Origin: Methylobacterium sp. E-066
GTDB lineage: Bacteria; Pseudomonadota; Alphaproteobacteria; Rhizobiales; Beijerinckiaceae
NCBI RefSeq assembly: GCF_022829635.1
Contig: NZ_JAKSYO010000095.1
Location: 1 to 32,588 of the forward strand
Length of the DNA stretch: 32,588 bases
Reading direction: 5' to 3'
Below are positions 23,900 through 32,341 of this stretch, piece by piece (position 1 is the stretch's first letter; every line of letters begins with the position of its first letter). The position numbers were made by a program, and so were the translations under genes. The notes below the pieces were generated by a model, which saw only the letters and a list, made by a program, of their open reading frames with translations, searched no databases and was not told where the DNA came from.

Positions 23900-24334
23900 G
23901 CATCAGCGCTCCGTCCTCCTGCAGCCGCGTTTCGGTGCGAGACGACCGCGCCATCGCGGTATCGCCTCCCGCCGTCGTTGTAGGCGCCAAGCTTGCGTGC
24001 ACGTTCGCGGCGAGGATGTGGCGAGCCTTTGCGCGTGCATCGCCGAGGGCGCCGGATCGCAGGCGCGGGCAGACGGCCCAGTGCGCCCGGAGCTTGGTCT
24101 CTCGGGACCGGAGCGGTGTCCGCCGCCGGCTAACCGGACCGGCTGAAAAAATCCCATGCTATCAGTTCATTAGCGCTGGCTTCGGAAGCCGCATGGCGCC
24201 GGCCCCGGCGCCGCGCCCGGACAATCGCGCTGCGGGGAAGGCGCTCGGCCGAGGCCCCGGTGTCATCCGAGAGACACACCGGCCGCCAACCGGTGCCGGG
24301 GCGTTGACGGGACCGACGCCTTGGCTCGATGGTG
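23900..24334. other. Intergenic region upstream of the cobalamin riboswitch
   Basis: It contains the divergent promoters of the hydrolase (minus) and the riboswitch transcript (plus). A hairpin CCGGTGT/ACACCGG lies at 24257-24282. TTGACG at 24304-24309 is a possible -35 element, but the hexamer 17 bp later (CGATGG) is a poor -10. No gene is evident. Confidence 0.35.
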
Positions 24335-24512
24335 GCCGCGACGGTTCCCTTCGGGGATCAAAAGGGAACGCGGTGAGGGGTCTTTTGCCCGAAGCCGCGG
24401 CTGCCCCCGCAACTGTAAGCGGTGAGCCTTCTCGTCACCACGTCACTGGGCCGCCTCGCCCGGGAAGACGACGGGAGGGCGGCGACCCGTGAGCCAGGAG
24501 ACCTGCCGTCAG
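24335..24512 (+). ncRNA. Cobalamin (B12) riboswitch
   Basis: The sequence has the standard aptamer parts in order: a P1-type stem GACGG (24340-24344) with CCGTC (24506-24510), the GGTTCCC...GGGAAC arm (24343-24368), the core GCCCCCGCAACTGTAAGCGG (24403-24422), GTCACTGGG (24442-24450), CCGGGAAGACG, and the B12 box AGCCAGGAGACCTGCC (24492-24507). It binds adenosyl- or methylcobalamin and normally lowers expression of the gene behind it when B12 is plentiful. Some 120 nt lie between the aptamer and the receptor start; there a GGTGTCC/GGACGCC hairpin could be the expression platform. Confidence 0.95.
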
Positions 24513-24634
24513 TCGTGGTCACACGCGAAACGCGCTGGGCGGGGTGTCCTGGCGGGTGTCGGGACGCCCGTGCGCGAGCGCGGTCGGCACGGCCTCGTTC
24601 GCGGTGACGTGCCACTGCCGTCGCCCGAGGTCCC

Positions 24635-26785
24635 GTGCCCCATCCTGCCCCACGCTCCGCGCTCTTAAAACTTTCCACGCTGACGACCATAAGCCTCGCG
24701 GTCCTGATTCCGGCGGCGTCCGCCCAGGACCGGCAAGCCGCCGAGACCACCCTGGACGAGATCTCGGTCACCGCCGAGCCTTCCGCGCCGCCGCGGGGCG
24801 GTGCCGCTGCGAGTGCGGGCTATGTCGGCGGCGTGACCGGCATCGGCGGCCCGCTCCTGACCGTGGATTCCGCCAGCGCGGGGGTGATCACCGGCGCCCA
24901 GCTCAACAGCCGGCCGGTGACGCGCCCCGGCGAGGTGCTGGAGGCGGTGCCGGGCCTGATCGTCACCCAGCACAGCGGAGAGGGGAAGGCCAACCAGTTC
25001 TTCCTGCGCGGCTTCAACCTCGATCACGGCACCGACATCGCCCTGTTCCTGGACGGCATGCCGCTCAACATGCGCACCCATGCCCACGGCCAGGGCTATG
25101 CCGACATCAACTTCCTGATCCCGGAACTCGTCGGCGCGGTGGAGTTCCACAAGGGGCCGTACTTCGTGCGCGACGGCGATTTCGCCTCCGCCGGCTCGGT
25201 GCGGATCGACTATCTCGACACCGTCCAGAAGAACCTCGCGCTCACCTCCATCGGCAGCTTCGGCTACAAGCGCGCCCTCAGCATCGCCTCGACCCCGCTC
25301 GGCGACGGCAACCTTCTGGTTGCGGGTGACGCGCAGGTCTATGACGGGCCCTGGGTGGTCCCGGACGCCCTGCGCAAGATCAGCACCGTCGCCCGCTACA
25401 GCCAGGGCACGGCGCTCGACGGATTCTCGGTCACCGGCATGGCCTATGCCAGCCGCTGGACCGCCACCAACCAGATCCCCGAGCGGGCGGTCGTCCAGGG
25501 GCTGATCGGCCGCTACGGCACGATCAACCCCACGGATGGCGGCGATACGAGCCGCTTCTCGCTGTCCGGCCGCTTCAGCAGCACCGACGACACGGGCGTG
25601 ACCCGGGCCTCGGCCTACGTGATCCGCTCGCAGCTCAACCTGTTCAACGACTTCACCTATTTCCTCAACGATCCGGTCAGCGGCGACCAGTTCCACCAGC
25701 TCGACCAGCGCATCATCGGCGGCGGCGAGGCGCTGCACATCTTCCAGGGCGAGTTGTTCGGGCGGCCGATGGAGAACGAGATCGGCGTGCAGACCCGAAC
25801 CGACAGCATCCGGGTCGGCCTGTTCAACACGACGAACCGGCAATACCGCTCGGGGGTGCTCGACGACCGGGTGCTGGAGACGAGCGGCGCGTTCTACTTC
25901 GACAACCGGGTGCGCTGGACCGACTGGCTGCGCACCAGCCTCGGCTTCCGCGCCGATGGCTATTATGCCCGCGTCGCCTCGGACACGCCGGCCAATTCCG
26001 GGCGGGCGCGCGATGCCATCGTCAACCCGAAGCTCGGCCTGACCCTCGGTCCGTGGTTCGACACCGAGCTCTACGTGAATTACGGCGGCGGCTTCCACTC
26101 GAACGACGTGCGCGGCGTGACCGCCACCGTCGATCCGGCGAGCTCGCTGTTCAACACCACCCGCGCGCCGTTCCTCGTGCCTTCGACCGGCTACGAGGTC
26201 GGCCTGCGCAACCGCTCGATCGCCGGGCTGGAGACGAGCCTCGCGCTGTTCCGGCTCGACTTCGCATCCGAAAACCTGTTCCAGGGCGATACCGGCACCA
26301 CGGAGCCGAGCCGCCCGACCCGGCGCTTCGGGGTCGAGTGGACCAACCGCTACGCGGTGACCCCGTTTCTCTCGCTGGAGGGCGACCTGACGATCACCAA
26401 TGCCCGGTTCTCCGACGTCGATCCGGTCGGCAACCGGGTGCCGGAGGCGCCCACCACCATCGCGTCGGCCGGCATCACCTTCGGCGAGCCGCTCGGCTGG
26501 TTCGGCTCCCTGCGGTTCCGGTATTTCGGGCCGCGCCCGCTGATCGAGGACAATTCGATCCGCTCGCGCCCGACCGCCCTGTTCAACGGCCGGGTCGGCT
26601 ACGCCTTCGAGAACGGGGTCAGCGTCTCCCTGGACGTGCTCAACCTGACCAACAGCCGGTCCGACCAGATCACCTACGCCTACGTCTCGCGCCTGCCCGG
26701 GGAGCCGGCCGAGGGCCTGATCGATCGCGTGTTCCACCCGGTCGAGCCCACGGCCGTGCGCCTCACCATCGCGGGCCGATTCTGA
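24635..26785 (+). CDS. TonB-dependent outer membrane receptor under B12 control
   Basis: The 716-residue protein has a signal peptide (LLKLSTLTTISLAVLIPAASA). A TonB-box-like segment (LDEISVTAEP) is near residue 40, the plug at about 65-190 (RPGEVLEAVPGLIVTQHSGEG, FFLRGFNLDHGTDIALFLDGMP, EFHKGPYFVRDGDF) and a 22-strand-type barrel ending TAVRLTIAGRF. It imports a large ligand across the outer membrane using TonB energy. The riboswitch in front suggests cobalamin, a cobinamide or cobalt, but the sequence is not close to classical BtuB. The plug stretch DHGTD...MRTHAHGQGY is His-rich, which could bind metal. GTG at 24635 is the chosen start because it gives the signal peptide. No B12 transport or synthesis gene is adjacent. 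Confidence 0.9.
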   Translation: MPHPAPRSALLKLSTLTTISLAVLIPAASAQDRQAAETTLDEISVTAEPSAPPRGGAAASAGYVGGVTGIGGPLLTVDSASAGVITGAQLNSRPVTRPGEVLEAVPGLIVTQHSGEGKANQFFLRGFNLDHGTDIALFLDGMPLNMRTHAHGQGYADINFLIPELVGAVEFHKGPYFVRDGDFASAGSVRIDYLDTVQKNLALTSIGSFGYKRALSIASTPLGDGNLLVAGDAQVYDGPWVVPDALRKISTVARYSQGTALDGFSVTGMAYASRWTATNQIPERAVVQGLIGRYGTINPTDGGDTSRFSLSGRFSSTDDTGVTRASAYVIRSQLNLFNDFTYFLNDPVSGDQFHQLDQRIIGGGEALHIFQGELFGRPMENEIGVQTRTDSIRVGLFNTTNRQYRSGVLDDRVLETSGAFYFDNRVRWTDWLRTSLGFRADGYYARVASDTPANSGRARDAIVNPKLGLTLGPWFDTELYVNYGGGFHSNDVRGVTATVDPASSLFNTTRAPFLVPSTGYEVGLRNRSIAGLETSLALFRLDFASENLFQGDTGTTEPSRPTRRFGVEWTNRYAVTPFLSLEGDLTITNARFSDVDPVGNRVPEAPTTIASAGITFGEPLGWFGSLRFRYFGPRPLIEDNSIRSRPTALFNGRVGYAFENGVSVSLDVLNLTNSRSDQITYAYVSRLPGEPAEGLIDRVFHPVEPTAVRLTIAGRF

Positions 26786-26807
26786 GCATGCCGAAGCCGG
26801 GGCCGGC

Positions 26808-27134
26808 TCAGTGCTGGCCCTGCCCGGACGCCAGGACGGCCACGCCCACCGCGATGATCGCGATCCCCACCAGCATGGTCGGGCTGATCGCCTCGCCGTA
26901 CAGCCACGCGCCGCCGAGCGCCGCGCCGATCATGCCGACCCCGGACCAGATCGCGTAGACGACCCCGATCGGCAGCATGTCCATGCTGTTCGACATCAGC
27001 CACAGGGCGGTGCCGTAGCCCACCGCCACGATCAGGGTCGGCACGGGCCGCGTCAGGCCGTCGGCGGCCTTCAGGGCCAGGGTGGCGGTGACCTCCGCGC
27101 CGATCGCGAGCCCGAGGATCAGGAAAGGGTTCAT
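26808..27134 (-). CDS. Small multidrug resistance (SMR) efflux protein
   Basis: The 108-residue protein has four membrane helices and the SMR signatures. Glu14 (LAIGAEV) is the essential proton- and substrate-binding residue, followed by GYGTALWLMSNSMDMLPIGVVYAIWSGVGMIGAALGGAWLYGE in the order seen in EmrE, here cited in parts: LPIGVVYAIWSGVG is diagnostic. SMR dimers exchange protons for quaternary ammonium compounds or, in other subtypes, guanidinium or polyamines. The WSGVG type suggests the EmrE/Qac branch rather than the guanidinium exporters. I see no guanidine riboswitch upstream. It is convergent with the receptor gene, with 22 bp between stops including the palindrome AGCCGG/CCGGCT. 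Confidence 0.92.
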   Translation of the reverse strand: MNPFLILGLAIGAEVTATLALKAADGLTRPVPTLIVAVGYGTALWLMSNSMDMLPIGVVYAIWSGVGMIGAALGGAWLYGEAISPTMLVGIAIIAVGVAVLASGQGQH

Positions 27135-27465
27135 CGCGCGGAAGACCTTTTGTGCAGGAACGGAGCCAGCCTCAAATGAAACCCGGCTTTTCGGGTCACC
27201 ATAGACGATCAGACAAGGACGGCAGGCTGGCGTTTGTGCGCAGCCGTCTCACCCCATAAGATGCCGCCAGACTTCGACAGCCCTTTTCCGTGGAATCCAT
27301 GAACATTTTCGGATCGCCCGCGCCGGACACGTGCGGCTGAGATCCGAATTCAACGTCCGGCCCGGTTGGCCCTTCGTTAACGCCTCCTCATCATGGTCGC
27401 CGCGCGCGCCGGACCCCGGTCGACGGCGCCCTGACCGTGACGATCCAGAGCGACACCGATCCATC
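27135..27465. other. Divergent promoter region between the SMR and serine hydrolase genes
   Basis: A short hairpin ACCCG/CGGGT at 27181-27196 lies in the SMR leader. An open frame continues upstream of the hydrolase start at 27466 but is Arg/Pro-rich and not family-like, so it is left out. No RNA gene is visible. Confidence 0.35.
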
Positions 27466-28695
27466 ATGACCTCGTCGTCCGCGATCCCGGAGCCTTCGGC
27501 CCGTCCCCGCCCGGGGCGCCGGCGGGGCCCGCGCTGGGGCGTGATCGCCGCGGCCGGCGGCATCGTGGCGACGGGCTGCGCCTGGACCGCCACCACCCTG
27601 ATCGACGTCCCCGATCCGGTCACCCTGGCCGCCCTGGCGGTCCTCGAGCCGTCCGCGATCGGACCGTGGTTCCCGAGCCGGGTGGTGCAGGCGCCCGAAC
27701 AGGCCCGCGACCTGGCGTTCCGGCCGAGCCCGATCCTCGATCGCGTCCCCTGGAAGGGGAAGCCGGTCCCCCTCGCCACGATGCTGGCGGAGACGCACAC
27801 CAACGCTTTCCTGGTGGTGCAGGACGGGGTTCTGATCCACGAATGGCAGCGCCCCGGGACCGGCCCGGCGACCCTGTTCCCGTCCTGGTCGGTGGCGAAG
27901 TCGATCGTGTCGCTGCTGGTCGGCGCCGCTGTGGCGAGCGGCAAGCTCGCGGAGACCGACCGGGTCTCGGCCCTGCTGCCCGAGCTGCGCCACGGCGCGG
28001 TGTTCGGCCAGATCACCGTGCGCGACCTCCTCGACATGACGAGCGGGATCGCCGTGCCGGAGAATTACGACCCGCAGCATCCGCTCACCGGCACCGCCGG
28101 GATGTACCTGACCCGGGACATCACCGCCTTCGTGCGCGACAACGCGCATCTGGCGTTCAAGCCCGGCAGTCAGGGCCGCTACCGCAGCATCGACACCGAG
28201 TTGCTCGGCCTGATCCTGGCGCGGGTCGAGGGCAAGCCGCTGGCGGACCTGCTGTCGGAGCGGATCTGGAAGCCGATGGGCGCCCAGGCCGACGCCACCT
28301 GGAACCTCGACCGGGCCGGCGGCATCGAGAAGGCGTTCTGCTGCATCAACGCCGTGCCCCGCGACTTCGCCCGCCTGGGGCTCCTGGTGGCCGACCAGGG
28401 CCGCGCCGGGCAGAACCGCATCATCCCGGCCCGCTGGATCGACCGGATCGAGACGCCGGCCCGCCGGGCGGTCGATGGCTGGCAATACTCGGCGCAATGG
28501 TGGCACGCCCCCGGGGGCGACGAGAGCGACATCTCGGCGATCGGGGTCTACGGCCAGTACGTCTACGTCAACCGCGAGACCGGCACCGTGATCGTGAAGC
28601 TCAGCGACCACGGCGCCGAGCAGGACGAGGTCGACACCCTGTCGGTGATGCAGGCCATCGCCGGCGACCTCGCCGCCAACCGCACGGCCCGCTGA
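27466..28695 (+). CDS. Serine hydrolase of the beta-lactamase (class C/DD-peptidase) fold
   Basis: The 409-residue protein has an Arg/Pro-rich N-terminus and a membrane or signal segment near residues 25-45 (WGVIAAAGGIVATGCAW, with Cys possibly a lipidation site). The catalytic S-x-x-K motif is SWSVAKSIVSLLVG (Ser142, Lys145). Other family elements are DLLDMTSGI, RYRSIDTELLGLILARV (the Tyr motif region), MGAQADATWNLD and DFARLGLLVADQG. The pattern resembles 6-aminohexanoate-dimer hydrolase/esterase relatives more than true beta-lactamases. The substrate is unknown. The ATG at 27466 is preferred over an open upstream extension of poor composition. Confidence 0.85.
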   Translation: MTSSSAIPEPSARPRPGRRRGPRWGVIAAAGGIVATGCAWTATTLIDVPDPVTLAALAVLEPSAIGPWFPSRVVQAPEQARDLAFRPSPILDRVPWKGKPVPLATMLAETHTNAFLVVQDGVLIHEWQRPGTGPATLFPSWSVAKSIVSLLVGAAVASGKLAETDRVSALLPELRHGAVFGQITVRDLLDMTSGIAVPENYDPQHPLTGTAGMYLTRDITAFVRDNAHLAFKPGSQGRYRSIDTELLGLILARVEGKPLADLLSERIWKPMGAQADATWNLDRAGGIEKAFCCINAVPRDFARLGLLVADQGRAGQNRIIPARWIDRIETPARRAVDGWQYSAQWWHAPGGDESDISAIGVYGQYVYVNRETGTVIVKLSDHGAEQDEVDTLSVMQAIAGDLAANRTAR

Positions 28696-28807
28696 CCCGG
28701 CGCGCCGCCCGCCCCTGACAGACTCAAACATCTCTGGATGCGGCGCGGGTCGCCCCTCCCGTGCGGGCTACGATGTTCACACATCGGCTTGCCAAAGCCG
28801 CGCCGCG

Positions 28808-28987
28808 CCCCCTCTCCCGTGCGGGAGAGGGTTGGGGTGAGGGACTAGGTCTTTCCGGAAAGGTCGCATCCCTCACCCTGTCCCTCTCCCGCACGGGAGA
28901 GGGGACCTGCGCCACATCCGGGGATGGGTGAAGCCGATAGCCCGTGCGGGAGAGGGAGCAGGTCGCGCTTCGCCGGAAACGACCTGC
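28808..28987. repeat. Palindromic intergenic repeats (REP-like) between convergent genes
   Basis: CCCTCTCCCGTGCGGGAGAGGG (28810-28831 region) followed by TTGGGGTGAGGG is repeated in inverted form as CCCTCACCC...CTCTCCCGCACGGGAGAGGGG (28869-28904). A third partial copy, CCCGTGCGGGAGAGGG, lies at 28941-28956, and a separate pair GCAGGTCG/CGACCTGC at 28958-28987. Each unit is itself a hairpin. Their place between two convergent genes suits termination or a REP-type role. The surrounding 28696-29025 holds no gene. Confidence 0.8.
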
Positions 28988-29025
28988 GAACATCCTAGGC
29001 AACAGCCGGGAGGGCAGGGAGGCCG

Positions 29026-30420
29026 CTAGGCCTCGGTCGGGCCCGCATCCGAGGTGGGCCGGCGCCGGGCGAGCTGGTACAGCCGGGTCAGCGACCCGGC
29101 CCGTCCGTTGCGGATGAACCGCCGGCCGACATTGGCCCAGGCGATCGACGTGACCGGCGAGGCCGGGTCGACCAGGGCGCTGAGCGCCCGCGTGTAGTCG
29201 AGCACCAGCCCGGGGGTCCAGGTCATGGACCGGGCGCCGTTGCGCAGCAGGGCCGCGGCCCAGAATTCCGGGCTGGTCAGCGCGTTGGCGAGGTTGCGCC
29301 AGGGATGCCCGTCGCGGCTGAACGCGCCCTCCACCGCCACGTCCAGGGCGCGGGCGACGGTGGTCGAGCAGTTGCGGCTGATGAAGTTGTAGGTGGTGTC
29401 GCGCCGATAGGCCTCCCAGAACGCCCGCAGCCGGGCGCCATCGACGCCGTTCAGCGTGACCGCGACGGTGGCCTCGCACCAATCCGCGACCTCCTCCCGA
29501 TGGGACGGCAGGAACCGGCCGGCGACGTCGTTCTCGGGCCCGGCGCGCAGGCTCGACCGGAGGTTGGCCGGGGAGCGATCGATCTCCACCGCGGGATAGT
29601 GGCTGATATAGAGGTCGCCCGCCTGCTCCAGGGCGGCGTGGCCGGTGGAATACCGCCCCGCCACGTCGATGGAGGCGACGTAGCGCCGGACCAGCCGCTG
29701 CGCGGCGGGCGTGGTGGCCTGGCCGGTCGGGGTCCAGACATAGACCGTCAGGCTGTCCGACGCCGCGGCGGGTGCGGCGACCGGCACCGGAGCCATGCGG
29801 TGTGTGCGCAGCCCCGCCAGGACCAGGCGCGCGCCGTTGAGGATGAGGAACATCCCGATGCAGTAGCCGACGGTGCCGACATACCAGGTCGGCCAGGGCT
29901 GCAGGTGGAACAGGCCGAAGGCCACGCCCAGCGCGCCCAACGCCACCGAGGTCCGCCATTCGGGAAATTTCAGCAGGCAGGCGAGGACGATCCGGATCGC
30001 GCCATCGACCAGGAAGGCGGTGCCGCACAGCATCGCCAGCAGGAAGAAGCTCGTGGGCGAGGCCATCATGATCAGGATCGCGGCCACGGACAGGAACAGG
30101 CCCTTGAAGACCCGCAGCCGCCGGGCCGCCCCCGCGGCGATCAGGCCGGTGCCGAGCGAGCCGAGGCCGTCGGCGAGCAGGAGCAGGCCGAACCAGCGTT
30201 CCGGGATGTGGACCGCCCCCGCGAAGGCGTCGATCATCACGGCCACGCCCAGCAGGGCCAGAGCCACGCCCGCGGCCAGGATCAGGTGCACATGGCGGCG
30301 GACCGCCTCACCGCCGACCAGCACCTGCCAGAGCGGTGCCATCCGGGCATTGCCCCCACGGATCGGACGCTGGGGATCGGGACCGTCATGCCGGTGCGGC
30401 GGGGAGGGGCGATGGGACAT
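29026..30420 (-). CDS. HdeD-like membrane protein fused to a probable permuted papain-fold domain
   Basis: The 464-residue protein has two parts. Residues about 43-205 form six membrane helices with the HdeD/DUF308 pattern (HLILAAGVALALLGVAVMI, WFGLLLLADGLGSLGTGLI, FLVDGAIRIVLACLLKFPEW, GYCIGMFLILNGARLVLAGL). After a Pro/Ala linker, residues about 222-440 form a soluble domain with STGHAALEQAGDLYISHYP (His261) and YNFISRNCSTTVARAL (Cys351). The order His then Cys, with N-C at the start of a helix, is that of circularly permuted NlpC/P60-like (DUF4105/YiiX-type) thiol hydrolases. A membrane-tethered peptidase or acyl-bond hydrolase is inferred; no target is known. MAPLW at residue 27 is an alternative start. 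Confidence 0.7.
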   Translation of the reverse strand: MSHRPSPPHRHDGPDPQRPIRGGNARMAPLWQVLVGGEAVRRHVHLILAAGVALALLGVAVMIDAFAGAVHIPERWFGLLLLADGLGSLGTGLIAAGAARRLRVFKGLFLSVAAILIMMASPTSFFLLAMLCGTAFLVDGAIRIVLACLLKFPEWRTSVALGALGVAFGLFHLQPWPTWYVGTVGYCIGMFLILNGARLVLAGLRTHRMAPVPVAAPAAASDSLTVYVWTPTGQATTPAAQRLVRRYVASIDVAGRYSTGHAALEQAGDLYISHYPAVEIDRSPANLRSSLRAGPENDVAGRFLPSHREEVADWCEATVAVTLNGVDGARLRAFWEAYRRDTTYNFISRNCSTTVARALDVAVEGAFSRDGHPWRNLANALTSPEFWAAALLRNGARSMTWTPGLVLDYTRALSALVDPASPVTSIAWANVGRRFIRNGRAGSLTRLYQLARRRPTSDAGPTEA

Positions 30421-30571
30421 GACCGGTCGTCTTCGGAAGCGCAGGTGCGGCCCGCACCTTTCACGAGTCGCCTGAGGACTCTGTTAATGGACGTGCCGCC
30501 GCCGCGCCTCCCGGCCTGGTATCCACCAAGCACAAGCGGCTTCGCCCAACCACCCGATGAAACACAATCCT

Positions 30572-30611
30572 GGGAGCGGCACCGGGTTCACCCGAACCGG
30601 TCACCGCTCCC
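30572..30611 (-). terminator. Terminator-like hairpin downstream of the outer membrane protein gene
   Basis: GGGAGCGG (30572-30579) pairs with CCGCTCCC (30604-30611). The inside continues as ACCGGGTTC/GAACCGGT with one bulge. It lies 20 nt beyond the stop of the minus-strand outer membrane protein gene. The following T content is modest, so strength is uncertain. Confidence 0.55.
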
Positions 30612-30631
30612 GAGCCTCGCATCAGCGCAGA

Positions 30632-32341
30632 TCAGTCCTTGCGCACCAGAACCGACGGAACGTCCGATCCGCCGAGGCCCAGATCCGAGAGCTTGTAGGA
30701 GATCTGGGCGAAGGCGCCGTAGCGATCGGTCTCGAACTTGGTCGGGCTGCCGGGATAGAACGGGAACTTGATCCGGCCCGAACCGGTCTGCATCCGCCAG
30801 TAGCGGCCCCCGACACCGACGCTGACGGCCGGCGTCAGGTCGTACGAGAGGATGCCCTCGGCGAAGTAGCCATCCCCGTTGCCCCGTTGCGGGAGCGGGT
30901 TGATGTCGGGCCGGAGCCAGTGGCGATCGACGCCGGTCGCGGCGGCGATGGGCAGATAGGCGCCTTCCAGGCTGACCTTGAACCGGTCGAACCGCGCTGC
31001 GCCGATGAGGCCGATGCGCAGCGCATTCCAGCGCAGGTTCTCGGTCAGGACCTTGATAGTGTCCGGCACGGCACCGCGGCCCGCACAGAAGTCCCCTCCA
31101 GCCACCTGGGTGCAGCCATAGCCGTTGGCCAGTTCGGCGTCGTACTGGTAGCCGACGAACCCGCCCAGGCTGAAGCCATCGCGGCGGAGCAGCGTGTAGC
31201 CGAGATCGATGGCACCGTAGCTGATGTCGCCGTCTTTGATCGGCGAGAGGGTCTTCGAATAGGGGCGTGTGACGGGCGGGAAGTCCTCATCGTAGAGGCG
31301 GCCGGAGGTGGTGCCGCCCGATCCGAGAAAGCCCTTCGCGAACAAGCCCGTCGGGTTGTGGTCGACCCGGGCGAAGCTCTCACCGGCATGGGCCTCAGTG
31401 TTCTGATAGGTCAACCGGGAATTGACCTGGCCGCGCGTGAAAGGGTCGCCCAACGTGTAGCGTGGGCCACCGGAACTGTAGAAGTAGCGCAGGCCGCCCT
31501 CGAACCCCCAGATTCCGGCCCCCGCAGAGGCAAAGGCGAACCGCGGAACCTGCACCCCATCGCCGAACCGGTAATTGAGGCCGACCCGGGTCAGGAACCC
31601 GTCCGTCGTGGCGCGCGTGCCGATGCGATAATCGGTCGAATCGTCGAAGACCGCACGGTTGCCGAGATTATAGTACAGGCCCTCGATCTTGGCCGAGAGA
31701 TGCTGGCTGAAGGCATATTCGAGTCCGCCACCGACCACGTAGCCGAGGCGGACGTCACCGCGGCGGGCGTCGAACCGGGGACCGAAGTCACCAAGGAGGG
31801 TTTGCGTCGTATCGACACGAACGTTGCCGACCGCGAGGCCTCCGGTGGCGTAGGCCAGCGTTCGGCCGGCGGCGAGACCCACCTTCCCGCGCAGGGTCGT
31901 GAGATTATCCAGCCGCTGCCCGGCATGCGCGGTGCTGAACCGGTAGCCCTCCCCGCCGACGACCGGGAAAGTCCCTTCGCGGGACCCGTAATCCCAGAGG
32001 CGGGTGAATTGATAATCCGCCGCGCCGCCGACGAGCAGGTGCGCCCCGAACAGCCTGTTGTAGCCGATCTCGCCACCCGCGATGAACGCGCCATCGCTTC
32101 CCTTTCGGGTCTCGATGATCGGGCAGCCATCCGCGCCGCGTTTCCCGTTCGGCCCGACGCAATCGAACCGCGTCGCGCTTTCCAGGTCTCCATACCCCGC
32201 GAACAGGCCGCTGTAGAAGCCGGACCAACCCGGCACAGATACGCCTCCCGATTCGATGATCGATCTCTTGATAAAATCAGCCGCATACGAATTATTTAAC
32301 AGAGCGGCTTCAATAAACGCAGCAAAAATCAATCTTTTCAT
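30632..32341 (-). CDS. Outer membrane protein with two tandem beta-barrels
   Basis: The 569-residue protein has a signal peptide (MKRLIFAAFIEAALLNNSYA, cut before ADF); an upstream ATG would add 12 polar residues and spoil it. Residues about 35-260 form an Omp31/opacity-type barrel (WSGFYSGLFAGYGD, YVVGGGLEYAFSQHLSAKIEGLYYNLG, TRVGLNYRFG). The last motif is a typical barrel-closing strand. Residues about 277-560 form a second set of amphipathic strands (IWGFEGGLRYFYSSGG, YGAIDLGYTLLRRDGFSLGGFVGYQYD, RFDRFKVSLEGAYLPIAA, SVGVGGRYWRMQTGSG, GAFAQISYKLSDLG) that could be an independent barrel of omptin-like size. I see no certain catalytic residues. Function unknown. The leader is AT-rich with its own promoter. 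Confidence 0.75.
   Translation of the reverse strand: MKRLIFAAFIEAALLNNSYAADFIKRSIIESGGVSVPGWSGFYSGLFAGYGDLESATRFDCVGPNGKRGADGCPIIETRKGSDGAFIAGGEIGYNRLFGAHLLVGGAADYQFTRLWDYGSREGTFPVVGGEGYRFSTAHAGQRLDNLTTLRGKVGLAAGRTLAYATGGLAVGNVRVDTTQTLLGDFGPRFDARRGDVRLGYVVGGGLEYAFSQHLSAKIEGLYYNLGNRAVFDDSTDYRIGTRATTDGFLTRVGLNYRFGDGVQVPRFAFASAGAGIWGFEGGLRYFYSSGGPRYTLGDPFTRGQVNSRLTYQNTEAHAGESFARVDHNPTGLFAKGFLGSGGTTSGRLYDEDFPPVTRPYSKTLSPIKDGDISYGAIDLGYTLLRRDGFSLGGFVGYQYDAELANGYGCTQVAGGDFCAGRGAVPDTIKVLTENLRWNALRIGLIGAARFDRFKVSLEGAYLPIAAATGVDRHWLRPDINPLPQRGNGDGYFAEGILSYDLTPAVSVGVGGRYWRMQTGSGRIKFPFYPGSPTKFETDRYGAFAQISYKLSDLGLGGSDVPSVLVRKD

Noticed and set aside
24665..26737. Long minus-strand open frame (690 codons) opposite the TonB receptor
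   Set aside because: Antisense shadow of a high-GC gene; no motifs, and the receptor frame is convincing.
27135..27260. Guanidine riboswitch upstream of the SMR gene
   Set aside because: I looked for ykkC and mini-ykkC features (paired ACGR loops, conserved core) and found only a 5-bp hairpin.
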